A stretch of DNA of 64,000 bases, taken from Desulfovibrio porci (GTDB taxonomy: Bacteria > Desulfobacterota > Desulfovibrionia > Desulfovibrionales > Desulfovibrionaceae). Below are positions 1-9,610 of the stretch, piece by piece (the first letter of the stretch is position 1; each line of letters starts with the position of its first letter). Where the stretch lies: NCBI RefSeq assembly GCF_009696265.1, contig NZ_VUMH01000009.1:1-64000 (forward strand), in the 5' to 3' direction. The position numbers were made by a program, and so were the translations under genes. The notes under the pieces were generated by a model. That model was not told the DNA's origin, ran no database searches, and worked only from the letters and a program-made list of their open reading frames with translations.

Positions 1-35
1 TCGACCGCGTGCAGTCAATTTGGCATTCTTATGGC

Positions 36-109
36 TGTTCACCCTGTCCTCGGCTCGGTTTACTGTTGTCTGTCAACTCCAGCTTTACCGGCTTGAGGCA
101 GGGTGAACA
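36..109. repeat. 74-bp inverted repeat, probable insertion-element ends
   Basis: An 11-bp arm TGTTCACCCTG (36-46) is perfectly inverted at 99-109 (CAGGGTGAACA). The similarity continues inward with gaps (CCTC, GCCGGT and CTG blocks match), giving imperfect arms of about 30 bp. The neighbouring kinase reading frame stops at 112, two bases outside the repeat. This is what a MITE, or two abutting insertion-sequence ends, would look like. The family cannot be named from 111 bases. Confidence 0.5.
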
Positions 110-111
110 AC

Positions 112-1767
<1,656 letters not shown>

Positions 1768-2222
1768 GCCGTTCCTTTAGGCTGGCGGGGTGTCCGCCGC
1801 CCTGCCGCTTTTGGGTTGCAACGGGAGAAGAGCCGCCGAAAGACGGCGGCCTTACCCGCTTGACGTGGAGCGGACAGCAATTTTTCAGGATGTTGAGGTA
1901 CGTGTGGACAGTACCTGCAGATATGTATCGTAAAGACGCGTGACGGACAATATTATTTTTACTGAACGAATATATAATGATCGTTTTATTGCGCATCCTG
2001 CCTGCGAAAAAGAGCTGTTTTGGCATATGCTGCGTAGCGCGATTTTGTTTGCATGGCGAAATATTAACGAAATAAATTAAAAATAATTTTTGGTCACTTT
2101 ATTTTGTAGCGATATTTAGAAAATATAATGAGTGTAACGCGCGGATCGCGGCGAAAAAACGCCGCATCACCCTCTCCGTACCAGATGTCGGCGAGATGTC
2201 GAAGAGAGAAGGGGGAGCGGGA
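1768..2222. other. Intergenic region, AT-rich, probable promoter of the kinase
   Basis: This is a 455-bp gap. Bases 1940-2130 are clearly AT-rich compared with the rest of the window, as expected for the promoter of the minus-strand kinase. A small hairpin GCGGCG-A6-CGCCGC lies at 2148-2165, without a run of T after it. No convincing small gene is seen. Confidence 0.4.
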
Positions 2223-3035
2223 TCAGATTTGGCTTTTGGGCGTGCGCGTCAGCAGACCGTCCAGAGCGCTGACGGCCTCTCCGCCGTCCAGGCCTTGACG
2301 CCCGGCCAGCCGGGGCAGGTTGTCCACCGCGTCGCAGGACCGCACATAGACCGGCTCCAGGTCTTGAGGAAAGTAATCCCCGTGCCGGGCCAGCAGGCAG
2401 AGGGCCGGGATGTCCGGGTTGGTCAGTTCCGGCATCACGCAGGCTTCCGCAGCGCCGGCGGGGCCTGAGCCCGTCCGGGCGGGCGTGAAGAGCGCGGCGT
2501 TGCGGATCAGGCCGCTGCCGCAGACGTGGCCCGGCCGCGCGGCAATGCGGCGTAAAGCCTCATCAGGCGGGCAGAGCTCCACGGCTTCCAGCGGCTGGGC
2601 CGGAATCTGCGGGCCGTAGGCGACAAAGGGCTGGCAGTGGACCTGATTGCGGCGGGCATGGGTCAGCACCCAGAGCGGCGCGCCGTAGAGCAGGGCGCGT
2701 CGGAGCACCGCGCTGGTGGCCAGGGCCTGCATATAGTCCAGCCCGGCCAACCGGGCGTGCCCCGTGCGGCGCAGGGCAGCCGCCGTGGTCAGCACCAGGC
2801 GGATGCCGGTGAACGAGCCGGGGCCGCGCACGCAGGCGATACGCCGGAAATCCGTCAAACGTACGTCCAGCGCGGCGCAGATATCCCGCAGGGCCGGAGC
2901 CAGAATTTCCGTGGCCCGCTCGGCCCGGCGCCATTCCTGGGCGCAGAGCAGACGCTCATTGTCCGTGACCGCGATCTGCAACACGCCCTCGGCGGCGTTA
3001 AGAATCAGCTCCAGGCCCGTGGAATGCGCGTCCAT
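2223..3035 (-). CDS. tsaB: tRNA t6A biosynthesis protein TsaB
   Basis: TsaB (YeaZ) is the non-catalytic partner of TsaD and TsaE in making N6-threonylcarbamoyladenosine at position 37 of ANN-decoding tRNAs, in the cytosol. The hallmark GPGSFTGIR segment is present near residues 90-98, followed by the usual helix. The N-terminal strand that in most homologues contains a D-T-S motif is degenerate here (LILNAAEGVLQIAV). TsaB does not itself catalyse, so this is tolerable. At 270 residues it is slightly longer than the usual 220-240, with a divergent tail. The ATG is preceded by GGAGG at good spacing. It is the last gene of the pyrH-frr-uppS-cdsA-dxr-rseP-tsaB minus-strand cluster, 17 bp after rseP. 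Confidence 0.85.
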   Translation of the reverse strand: MDAHSTGLELILNAAEGVLQIAVTDNERLLCAQEWRRAERATEILAPALRDICAALDVRLTDFRRIACVRGPGSFTGIRLVLTTAAALRRTGHARLAGLDYMQALATSAVLRRALLYGAPLWVLTHARRNQVHCQPFVAYGPQIPAQPLEAVELCPPDEALRRIAARPGHVCGSGLIRNAALFTPARTGSGPAGAAEACVMPELTNPDIPALCLLARHGDYFPQDLEPVYVRSCDAVDNLPRLAGRQGLDGGEAVSALDGLLTRTPKSQI

Positions 3036-3052
3036 ATGCCCTCCCGCGCGGT

Positions 3053-4189
3053 TCAGCTCTTGAGCAGCCGCCAGACGTCGTTGAACGTGGCCAGCAGCAT
3101 CAGGCCGATGAGCAGAGCCAGACCCACACGCATGGCGTATTCCTGCACTTTGCGGTTCACGGGCCGCCGGAAGAGAATTTCCAGCAGGCAGAAGACCACC
3201 TGCCCGCCGTCCAGAATGGGGATGGGCAGCAGGTTCAGAATGCCCAGGTTGACGCTGATCAGCGCCGTGAGCGCCAGCAGACCCGCCAGGCCCTGGTGGG
3301 CCTGTTCGCCCACCATCTGGGCGATCATGATCGGGCCGCCCACCTGATCCAAGGGCACCACCCGTTCGGCCAGTTTGACGAAACTCTGCCAGGTCAGGGA
3401 GACCATCCGCCAGGTCTGGTCCGCGCCCGCCGAGGCCGCGTTCCAGAAGCTTTCCGGATGGGTCGCCACACTGCCCGCCGCCCGCACGCCGATGAGCCAG
3501 GCCGTCTCGTTTTCGCCGAAAATGGTTTTACGCGTGGCGCGTTCCGCCGTCAGCTCCAGAGCCAGCCTATCGTTTGCCGTCAAATCCTGGCCGCGCCGGT
3601 CGTCGGCGTCGGGAGGGGTCTGCACGGCAGCACCGGGAGCGACGCGCTCCACTTCCAGACGCATGGGTCTGCCGTCGCTGCGGGCGATGGCGTCGGACAT
3701 GGCTTCCCAGCTTTCTACGGTCTGGCCGTTAACGCTCAGGATGCGGTCGCCGGGCCGCAGACCGGCCCTGGCCGCCGGACTGTTTTCAGTCACCGCGCCC
3801 ACCTGGGGCAGCAGGACCGGCGTGCCCCAGCCGAAGGCCAGACCCCAGCAGAGCAGCCAGGCCAGCACAATATTGGCCGTGGGCCCGGCGGCCACCACCA
3901 GCAGGCGCTGCCAGGCCGGACGCAGGGCAAAGCTTTCCTCTTTGCTGAAGCCCTCGGGGATGTCGGCCTCGTCGCTTTCGCCCACCAGTGCCACATAGCC
4001 GCCCAACGGCACCAGGGACAGAGCGTATTCGGTCTTGCCCCGCTTGTATTTGAGGATTTTGGGGCCGAAGCCCAGGGAAAAGGTGGATACGCCCATGCCC
4101 AAGGCGCGGGCCACGGCAAAGTGTCCCAGCTCATGGAAAAAGATCAGGCCGCCCAGGACAATGATTACGGCAATAATGGTCGTCAGCAC
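3053..4189 (-). CDS. rseP: RIP zinc metalloprotease RseP (site-2 protease)
   Basis: An intramembrane zinc protease of the S2P family, which cleaves transmembrane anti-sigma factors or signal-peptide remnants in the inner membrane. The zinc motif HELGH is at residues 19-23 inside the first membrane helix. A PDZ domain follows (about 125-200, with the ARAGLRPGD ligand loop), then the third conserved helix with PIPILDGGQ (about 323), whose Asp is the third zinc ligand. Length (378) is normal for a one-PDZ form; E. coli RseP has two PDZ domains. The start is GTG, with GGAG 8 bp upstream. It lies 13 bp downstream of dxr, the conserved gene order in many bacteria. Confidence 0.93.
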   Translation of the reverse strand: MLTTIIAVIIVLGGLIFFHELGHFAVARALGMGVSTFSLGFGPKILKYKRGKTEYALSLVPLGGYVALVGESDEADIPEGFSKEESFALRPAWQRLLVVAAGPTANIVLAWLLCWGLAFGWGTPVLLPQVGAVTENSPAARAGLRPGDRILSVNGQTVESWEAMSDAIARSDGRPMRLEVERVAPGAAVQTPPDADDRRGQDLTANDRLALELTAERATRKTIFGENETAWLIGVRAAGSVATHPESFWNAASAGADQTWRMVSLTWQSFVKLAERVVPLDQVGGPIMIAQMVGEQAHQGLAGLLALTALISVNLGILNLLPIPILDGGQVVFCLLEILFRRPVNRKVQEYAMRVGLALLIGLMLLATFNDVWRLLKS

Positions 4190-4202
4190 TCATGTTCTCC
4201 GA

Positions 4203-5516
4203 TCAGCCGCGGGCCAGTTCACGGACCAGCGCGCGGCTGTGATGGTCGAGGCGCTCGATGCGCTCCACCAAGATATGCACTTCACGTTCAAGGGCAAGGG
4301 GATCAGCCGCGTCCGCCGGCGTGCTCAGGGGCGGGCAGAGGGGGCTGCGTCCCGGCGCGGTGGCCTCATGGGCCTCCAGAGCCGCGCCGATGAGCCGGGG
4401 AATGTCCGCGAACGCGCAATGCCCTTGCAGGAAAAGTTCCACAGCGGCTTCGTTGGCCGCGTTCATCACCACGCACAGCCCGCCCCGCCGGGCCAGGGCC
4501 GTGCGGGCCAGAGCGAGACAGGGAAAGGCCTCCAGATCTGGCTCATGGAAGGAAAGCGGCCCGGCGGCTACCAGATCCAGCGGCGGCACGCCCACGGGCG
4601 CGCACTGCGGCCAGAGCAGACAGTGCGCGATGGCCATGCGCATGTCCGCCGTGCCCATCTGGGCCAGCAGCGAACCGTCGGCCAGTTCCACCATGGAATG
4701 GACCACGGACTGGGGGTGCACCAGCACGCGGATGCGCTCGCTGGGCACGCCGTAAAGCTGGAAGGCTTCGGCCACTTCCAGACCCTTGTTCATCAGCGTG
4801 GCGGAATCAATGCTGATTTTCGCGCCCATGCTCCAGTTGGGATGCCTGAGGGCCTGCTCCACAGTGACCTGGCGCAGTTCCGCCGCGCTTTTGCCGCGAA
4901 AGGGACCGCCCGAGGCGGTGAGCACCAGGGCGGCCACTTCCTGGCCGCGCCCGGCCAGACATTGAAAAATGGCGTTGTGCTCGGAATCCACCGGCAGGAT
5001 GACCGCGCCGGTGCGGGCGCAGATGTCGCGCACCAGACCACCGGCCAACACCAGGGATTCCTTGTTGGCCAGGCAGACGACCTTGCCGGAGAGCGCCGCC
5101 GCCAGAGTGCCTGCCAGTCCGGCCGCGCCCACCTGCGCCGAAAGTACGGTGGAGGCTTCAGGCAGGGCCGCCAGTTGCGCGTAGCCCTCACGTCCCGTCA
5201 GAATGCGCGGCCTGTACCCGGAGGGCAGCAGGGCCCCCAGCCCGGCGGCGGCCGCCTCGTCCAGAACGGCCAGAAAGGGCGGGCGGTGGCGCTCGGCCTG
5301 CGCCGCCAGACGCGTCACATTGCGGGCGCAGGCCAGACCCAGCACACGGAAAAAGTCCGGCCGGGCTTCCACCACGGCCAGAGCGTTACGCCCGATGGAA
5401 CCGGTGGCGCCCAGAATAACCAGACCGCGCGGCGTCTCATGCTGCCAGCGCCCGGAGGGCGGCCCTGATATGTAGTCGATCGCCGGGCCGCCTTGGCCCG
5501 GCCAGAGTTCTGCCAT
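4203..5516 (-). CDS. dxr: 1-deoxy-D-xylulose 5-phosphate reductoisomerase
   Basis: Dxr catalyses the NADPH-dependent second step of the non-mevalonate (MEP) isoprenoid pathway, converting DXP to 2-C-methyl-D-erythritol 4-phosphate. The nucleotide-binding motif GATGSIGRNAL lies at about residues 36-46, the metal/substrate motif VDSEHNAIFQ in the centre, the flexible-loop ASGGPFRG after it, and the NWSMGAKISIDSATLMNKG signature follows. It has 437 residues, against about 400 in E. coli. The difference is mainly a 28-residue N-terminal extension, so a slightly later start is possible. It lies between rseP and cdsA. Unlike the tight spacing downstream, 183 bp separate it from cdsA, and these hold a 150-bp palindromic element. 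Confidence 0.95.
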   Translation of the reverse strand: MAELWPGQGGPAIDYISGPPSGRWQHETPRGLVILGATGSIGRNALAVVEARPDFFRVLGLACARNVTRLAAQAERHRPPFLAVLDEAAAAGLGALLPSGYRPRILTGREGYAQLAALPEASTVLSAQVGAAGLAGTLAAALSGKVVCLANKESLVLAGGLVRDICARTGAVILPVDSEHNAIFQCLAGRGQEVAALVLTASGGPFRGKSAAELRQVTVEQALRHPNWSMGAKISIDSATLMNKGLEVAEAFQLYGVPSERIRVLVHPQSVVHSMVELADGSLLAQMGTADMRMAIAHCLLWPQCAPVGVPPLDLVAAGPLSFHEPDLEAFPCLALARTALARRGGLCVVMNAANEAAVELFLQGHCAFADIPRLIGAALEAHEATAPGRSPLCPPLSTPADAADPLALEREVHILVERIERLDHHSRALVRELARG

Positions 5517-5550
5517 TGTATTTTTCTGTTTCCGTGAACCCGCCGTGGGG

Positions 5551-5700
5551 AGAAAGGACCCGCGCGGCGATGGATTTTGTTCCCTGACAAGGAAGGCGTC
5601 CGCTGCGGTTCAGGGATAGTGCAAACCGGTACAGACCAGAACCGCAGCGGACGCCTGACGCGGTTCAGGGGGCAAAAGACGCGTTGCGCGGGTCCTTTCT
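5551..5700. repeat. 150-bp imperfect palindrome between cdsA and dxr (MITE-like)
   Basis: The outer arms AGAAAGGACCCGCGC (5551-5565) and their exact inverse (5686-5700) are 15 bp. The inner arms (5594-5611 and 5639-5656) are an 18-bp perfect inverted repeat centred on GCGTCCGCTGCGGTT. The bases between also pair in large part (TTTTGTTCCCTGA against TTTTGCCCCCTGA), so the whole 150 bp is one imperfect palindrome. Its right end coincides with the cdsA stop codon (5700-5702). It could be a miniature inverted-repeat element or a giant RNA hairpin in the operon. Confidence 0.75.
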
Positions 5701-6509
5701 CAGAAGAAGAAAAACCACTGGTCCACAACCGCCACCATGGGCATGGCGAACAGCAGGCTGTCCGCGCGGTCCAGAATGCCGCCGTGTCCGGGCAGGAGGG
5801 AACCGGAATCCTTGACGTGGACCGAGCGCTTCAACGCGGACTCGAAGAGGTCGCCCACCTGGGCGAAGGCATTGACCGCCACGCCCAGCAGGGCAAAGGA
5901 GAACCAGCCCACCTTGCCGTAAATTTCACCGTACACGGCGCAGAAGATCACGCAGGCCACCAGGCTGCCCACAGCGCCTTCGGAACTCTTGTTGGGGCTC
6001 ACGCGCGGCCAGAGTTTGTGATGCCCGAAGCGGGTGCCCACGAAATAGGCGGCGGTGTCGGACACGGCCACGGCGGCGAGCACGAAGACCAGCTTGACTG
6101 TGGAGAGGTAGGTGGCCGGCAGCAGCAGCAGGGGAATGTAGGCCAGCCCGGCCATGAAAATGCCGCTGTCCGAGAAGGGATTTTCCTCCTCCACCACGTT
6201 CCAGCGGAACAGAAAGGTCATGGCCGCCAGCACAAAGCCCGCGCCCAGGCAGACCAAGGCGTCCTGCGGCCGGTTCAGCCAAGTCAGGCAGAGCATGCCC
6301 CAGCCCAGGGCGATGGCGCAGATCCGGCTGGGGATGCGCTCTGTGGGGCCCCAGAACAGCGAATAGAATTCCCAGAGGCCCAGAGCGGCGACCAGCAGGA
6401 TGACGAAGAGCAGAGGCCAGCCCCGCAGCCAGAGCACGAGCAGCAGGACGGCGGCCAGAGCCAGACCGGTAATGATGCGGCGGATGTCGACGGCATGGTC
6501 AACAGACAT
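5700..6509 (-). CDS. cdsA: Phosphatidate cytidylyltransferase (CDP-diglyceride synthase)
   Basis: A membrane enzyme that makes CDP-diacylglycerol from CTP and phosphatidic acid, the branch point to phosphatidylglycerol and phosphatidylethanolamine. It has 269 residues with about eight membrane helices. The C-terminal half has the family signature SDTAAYFVG...SPNKSSEG and the CDP-transferase motif from SALKR through KDSGSLLPGHGG to ILDRADS, with its metal-binding Asp residues. The ATG at 6509 (MSVDHAV) has AGGAG 7 bp upstream and overlaps the end of uppS by 11 bp, so I prefer it over a longer frame starting inside uppS. The C-terminus ends in an odd WFFFF, coded next to the palindromic element that abuts the stop. 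Confidence 0.93.
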   Translation of the reverse strand: MSVDHAVDIRRIITGLALAAVLLLVLWLRGWPLLFVILLVAALGLWEFYSLFWGPTERIPSRICAIALGWGMLCLTWLNRPQDALVCLGAGFVLAAMTFLFRWNVVEEENPFSDSGIFMAGLAYIPLLLLPATYLSTVKLVFVLAAVAVSDTAAYFVGTRFGHHKLWPRVSPNKSSEGAVGSLVACVIFCAVYGEIYGKVGWFSFALLGVAVNAFAQVGDLFESALKRSVHVKDSGSLLPGHGGILDRADSLLFAMPMVAVVDQWFFFF

Positions 6510-7230
6510 CGATTTGCTCCTGTGTTTTGCCGAAGCGGCGCGAGCGCCCGGCATAGACGGCCAGCGCTTCGCGCAACTGGTCCGCCCCGAAATCGGGCCA
6601 GGGCACGGGCGTGAAATACAGCTCGCTGTAGGCGCACTGGTAGAGCAGGTAATTGCTCAGGCGCTGCTCGCCGCTGGTGCGGATGAGCAGGTCCGGATCG
6701 GGCTGTCCGGCGGTATAGAGGCGTTCTGCCAGGCTTTCCTCAGTGACGTCTTCGGGCCGCGCGTTTTCACGCAGAAAGGTCCGCACGGCGCGCACCAGTT
6801 CGGCGCGGCCGCCGTAATTGAGGGCCAGGTTCAGGGTCATTTCCCGCCCGGCTTCCGTGCGGCTCATGGCGTGGCGCAGGGCCGTGCGCTGGGGCAGGGG
6901 CAGGCCGTCCAGGTCACCCAGCACCTTGAGAGCGATGCCCTTTTCTTCCATCAGCGGCACCTCGCGGCGCAGAAATTCCAGCAGCAGGCTGAACAGGGCG
7001 CTGATTTCGGCCTTGGGCCGGTTCCAGTTTTCGCTGGAAAAGGCGTAGAGGGTCAGATGGCGGATGCCCAGTTCCCGGCATTCCGTGACCACATTGCGCA
7101 CGGTTTCGGCTCCGGCGCGGTGCCCGGCCGAGCGCGGCAGGCCGCGCGCCTGGGCCCAGCGGCCGTTGCCGTCCATGATGATGGCGATGTGCGCGGGCAG
7201 ATTGTCCGGGATGTCTTGAGCTTGAATCAT
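6499..7230 (-). CDS. uppS: Undecaprenyl diphosphate synthase (isoprenyl transferase)
   Basis: A cis-prenyltransferase that extends farnesyl diphosphate to undecaprenyl diphosphate, the lipid carrier for peptidoglycan and O-antigen. The N-terminal IIMDGNGRWAQARG motif contains the catalytic Asp that binds magnesium-pyrophosphate. The family segments YAFSSENWNRP and DPDLLIRTSGEQRLSNYLLYQ are intact. It has 243 residues from the ATG at 7230 (MIQAQDIPDN), the normal family length. A longer upstream frame would run through a palindrome and adds no homologous sequence. It overlaps cdsA, so the two are co-translated; both feed membrane lipid metabolism. Confidence 0.95.
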   Translation of the reverse strand: MIQAQDIPDNLPAHIAIIMDGNGRWAQARGLPRSAGHRAGAETVRNVVTECRELGIRHLTLYAFSSENWNRPKAEISALFSLLLEFLRREVPLMEEKGIALKVLGDLDGLPLPQRTALRHAMSRTEAGREMTLNLALNYGGRAELVRAVRTFLRENARPEDVTEESLAERLYTAGQPDPDLLIRTSGEQRLSNYLLYQCAYSELYFTPVPWPDFGADQLREALAVYAGRSRRFGKTQEQIDVC

Positions 7231-7290
7231 TGAAGAATGCCTATACGGACTGCTCCAACAAGCAGTAAAAAAACGAACATCCCACATCGG

Positions 7291-7415
7291 CAACAGGGGA
7301 AGTTTTTCCGTCGTCGGCGTCAATCTTCGCTTGGGCCTCCGGTCATGGACGAGAAGAGTCCACTCCTGTCGGCCCAAGCTTGATTTCCTTGCCGACGGAA
7401 AAACTTCCCCTGTTG
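7291..7415. repeat. 125-bp imperfect palindrome between frr and uppS
   Basis: Perfect 23-bp inverted arms occupy 7291-7313 and 7393-7415 (CAACAGGGGAAG...). Pairing continues inward with gaps (GCTTGGGCC and TGGAC blocks match). It starts 2 bp after the frr stop codon (7417-7419) and ends about 60 bp before uppS. In RNA it would form a very long stem. It is not similar in sequence to the palindrome at 5551-5700, although its position just behind a stop codon is the same. Confidence 0.75.
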
Positions 7416-7416
7416 T

Positions 7417-7977
7417 CTAGATGTCCATGATTTCCTTTTCCTTGCCCGCGCACTTCTTGTCCACCTCGCCCACGAACTTGTCCGTGAGCTTCTGGACGTC
7501 GTCCACAGCCTTTTTCAGCTCGTCCTCGGTGATTTCCTTGTCCTTTTCCAGCTTTTTCAGACCGTCGTTGGCGTCGCGGCGAACATTGCGCACGGCCACC
7601 TTGGCCTCTTCGCTGTACTTGCGGGCCACTTTGACGAGATCCTTGCGGCGCTCCTCGGTAAGCGGCGGAATGACGATGCGGATGATCTTGCCGTCGTTGA
7701 CCGGGGTCAGACCCAGGTCGGACTTGAGAATGGCCTTTTCCACCACCGCGATGCCGCCCTTGTCCCAGGGCTGGATGGTCAGGGTGCGGCTGTCGGGCAC
7801 GGCCACCGAGGCCATCTGGCTGATGGGCGTGGGCGTGCCGTAATAGTCGGCCTTGATGCCGTCCACCAGGGCGGTGGAGGCGCGGCCTGTGCGCAGTTTG
7901 GCGAAGTCGCGGTCCAGCGCGGCCAGGGCCTTTTCCATGCGGTCCTCAGCGTCCAGAAGGGTGCTGTCGATATCCAT
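7417..7977 (-). CDS. frr: Ribosome recycling factor
   Basis: RRF splits post-termination 70S ribosomes together with EF-G and is essential in bacteria. It has 186 residues, the standard length. It has the domain I three-helix bundle (ends of the protein) and the small domain II (about 30-105, [17 protein letters not shown] then IQPWDKGGI). The conserved C-terminal helix has [29 protein letters not shown] codon directly precedes the ATG at 7977; I chose ATG. It lies 85 bp downstream of pyrH, the universal bacterial pairing. Confidence 0.96.
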   Translation of the reverse strand: MDIDSTLLDAEDRMEKALAALDRDFAKLRTGRASTALVDGIKADYYGTPTPISQMASVAVPDSRTLTIQPWDKGGIAVVEKAILKSDLGLTPVNDGKIIRIVIPPLTEERRKDLVKVARKYSEEAKVAVRNVRRDANDGLKKLEKDKEITEDELKKAVDDVQKLTDKFVGEVDKKCAGKEKEIMDI

Positions 7978-8062
7978 CAATCCTCACTCCTTGGGTGGAT
8001 GAAAAACTCGGGGACGCGCGGAAAACGGTCGTTCGGGCCGTTGCGCGCGGCGGGCGCGCCCC

Positions 8063-8779
8063 TCAATTTTCCTGTACGATGGTGCCCACGGCCTCGCCCA
8101 GCACGGCCCGGCGGATATCCCCGCCGAACATGCGGCAGACGATGATGGGCAAATTGTTGTCGCGCACCAGGGCGAAAGCCGTGGCGTCCATGACGCCCAG
8201 ACGGCGCGCGAGCGTCTCGTCGTAGCTGATACTGTCGAATTTCACGGCGTCGCGGTGCTTGGCCGGGTCCTTGTCATAAATGCCGTCCACCTTGGTGGCC
8301 TTGATGATGGCGTCGCATTTCAGTTCCATGCCGCGCAGGGCCGCCGTGGTGTCGGTGGTGAAATAGGGATTGCCCGTGCCCGCGGCGCAGATCACCACCC
8401 GGCCTTTTTCCAGGTGGCGCAGAGCACGGCGGCGGATGAAGGACTCGCAGACTTCCTGCATGGTGATGGCTGAGAGCACCCGCGTGGGGTAGCCCTGCTT
8501 TTCCAGCATGTCCTGGACGGCCAGGGCGTTGAGCACCGTGGCCAGCATGCCCATGTAGTCCGCCGAGGAACGCTCCATGCCCTTGGCCGAGCCCGAAAGC
8601 CCGCGAAAAATATTGCCCCCGCCGATGACCAGCGCCATCTCCACGCCCATGTCGAGCACGGTGCCGATTTCGCCGCAGATGGCGGCCACGGTTTCAGGAT
8701 CAATGCCGGTTTTCTGCTCGCCCGCCAGGGCTTCGCCGCTCAGTTTGAGCAGCACGCGCTTGTATTTGAGTGAGGGCAT
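8063..8779 (-). CDS. pyrH: Uridylate kinase (UMP kinase)
   Basis: A hexameric amino-acid-kinase-fold enzyme that phosphorylates UMP to UDP with ATP. It has 238 residues from the ATG at 8779 (MPSLKYKR), with GGAG upstream. The phosphate-binding LLKLSGEAL motif, the GGGNIFRG loop, the UMP-binding [15 protein letters not shown] helix and [18 protein letters not shown] are all present. The alternative upstream start (8866) adds 29 residues that do not fit the family. It is first gene of the minus-strand cluster, so its promoter is probably in 8780-8909. Confidence 0.96.
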   Translation of the reverse strand: MPSLKYKRVLLKLSGEALAGEQKTGIDPETVAAICGEIGTVLDMGVEMALVIGGGNIFRGLSGSAKGMERSSADYMGMLATVLNALAVQDMLEKQGYPTRVLSAITMQEVCESFIRRRALRHLEKGRVVICAAGTGNPYFTTDTTAALRGMELKCDAIIKATKVDGIYDKDPAKHRDAVKFDSISYDETLARRLGVMDATAFALVRDNNLPIIVCRMFGGDIRRAVLGEAVGTIVQEN

Positions 8780-8909
8780 GGCTCCGCCTTGGTAAAAGCC
8801 GCTGAAAGGATACGCCTGCCGCCGGAACGGGTACAGAACCGTGTCGTGCCGTCCTGTAACGGACAAGTCATAGCAGAAAACACGTCCGGCTCAAAGTCTT
8901 TTTACCCTG

Positions 8910-9254
8910 TCAGGGCCGTGCCGCCGTGTCGGCGGAGTCGGGAAGTCCGGGCAGAGGCCATTCCTCCACGCGGAAGGGCAGGCTTTGGGACATTTCCGCC
9001 AGTGCGCGGCGCACGGCGCGCTCCCGCTGGGGCGAAAAGACCAGCTTGAGCAGGGCCGGACGGCGTTCCAGCACGGTGAAATAGGCGCAATTGTCGTAGG
9101 CTTCCAGCAGAAAGCGGAACAGGGCCACGTGCTCCGGCGCGAGACGCAGCAGCAGACGGCCGCTGCGACACGGCGGCCGCAGGGGAGGCCCTGTCCGGCG
9201 GCGGCCGCGCAGGGCCGGAGGCGGGGCGGCTGCCGGACGGGGAGCCGTGCCCAT
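8910..9254 (-). CDS. DUF4911 domain-containing protein
   Basis: A small cytosolic protein of 114 residues. The first 40 residues are Pro/Ala/Arg-rich. The conserved core begins at SGRLLLRLAPEHVALFRFLLEAYDNCAYFTVLERRP and contains LKLVFSPQRE, typical of the DUF4911 family found mainly in Desulfovibrionales and relatives. No catalytic motif is known. The predicted fold is a small alpha/beta domain, perhaps ligand-binding. The start ATG overlaps the azlD stop (ATGA), so it is translated with azlCD. Family assignment is from memory and moderately sure; the function is unknown. Confidence 0.7.
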   Translation of the reverse strand: MGTAPRPAAAPPPALRGRRRTGPPLRPPCRSGRLLLRLAPEHVALFRFLLEAYDNCAYFTVLERRPALLKLVFSPQRERAVRRALAEMSQSLPFRVEEWPLPGLPDSADTAARP

Positions 9255-9610
9255 CAGTACCAGCCCAGCCAGCGGGCCAGGATCACCAGGCCGATGCCGA
9301 AGGCGATGGTCACGAAGTAGTTTTTGCCCCACCAGGCCACCAGCAGGGCGGGCAGGGAGACCATCAGAAAGAGGTTGGACGTGCCGATGTTGAAGCGTCC
9401 CTCGTAGAAGAGCACGTCCGGTCCCACCAGGGCGGCCATGACCGCCACCGGCACAAAGGAGAGCCAGTGACGCAGCAGCGGAGGCAGGCAGTCGCCTTTG
9501 AGAAAGGTCACGGGCAACACCTTGGGCAGCTGGGTCACCAGCACGCTGCCCAGAACGCAGAGCAGCAGCGCGCCGTGGGCGTCGATCCATGCGGTCATTC
9601 CCGGATTCAT
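9254..9610 (-). CDS. azlD: AzlD family branched-chain amino acid export subunit
   Basis: A small membrane protein of 118 residues with four hydrophobic helices. It is the partner of AzlC in LIV-E type exporters of branched-chain amino acids. The segment SVLVTQLPKVLPVTFL (about 21-36) and the C-terminal VAWWGKNYFVTIAFGIG helix are typical of AzlD. Its ATG overlaps the azlC stop as ATGA and its own stop overlaps the next start, so the three genes form a tightly coupled unit. Confidence 0.88.
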   Translation of the reverse strand: MNPGMTAWIDAHGALLLCVLGSVLVTQLPKVLPVTFLKGDCLPPLLRHWLSFVPVAVMAALVGPDVLFYEGRFNIGTSNLFLMVSLPALLVAWWGKNYFVTIAFGIGLVILARWLGWY

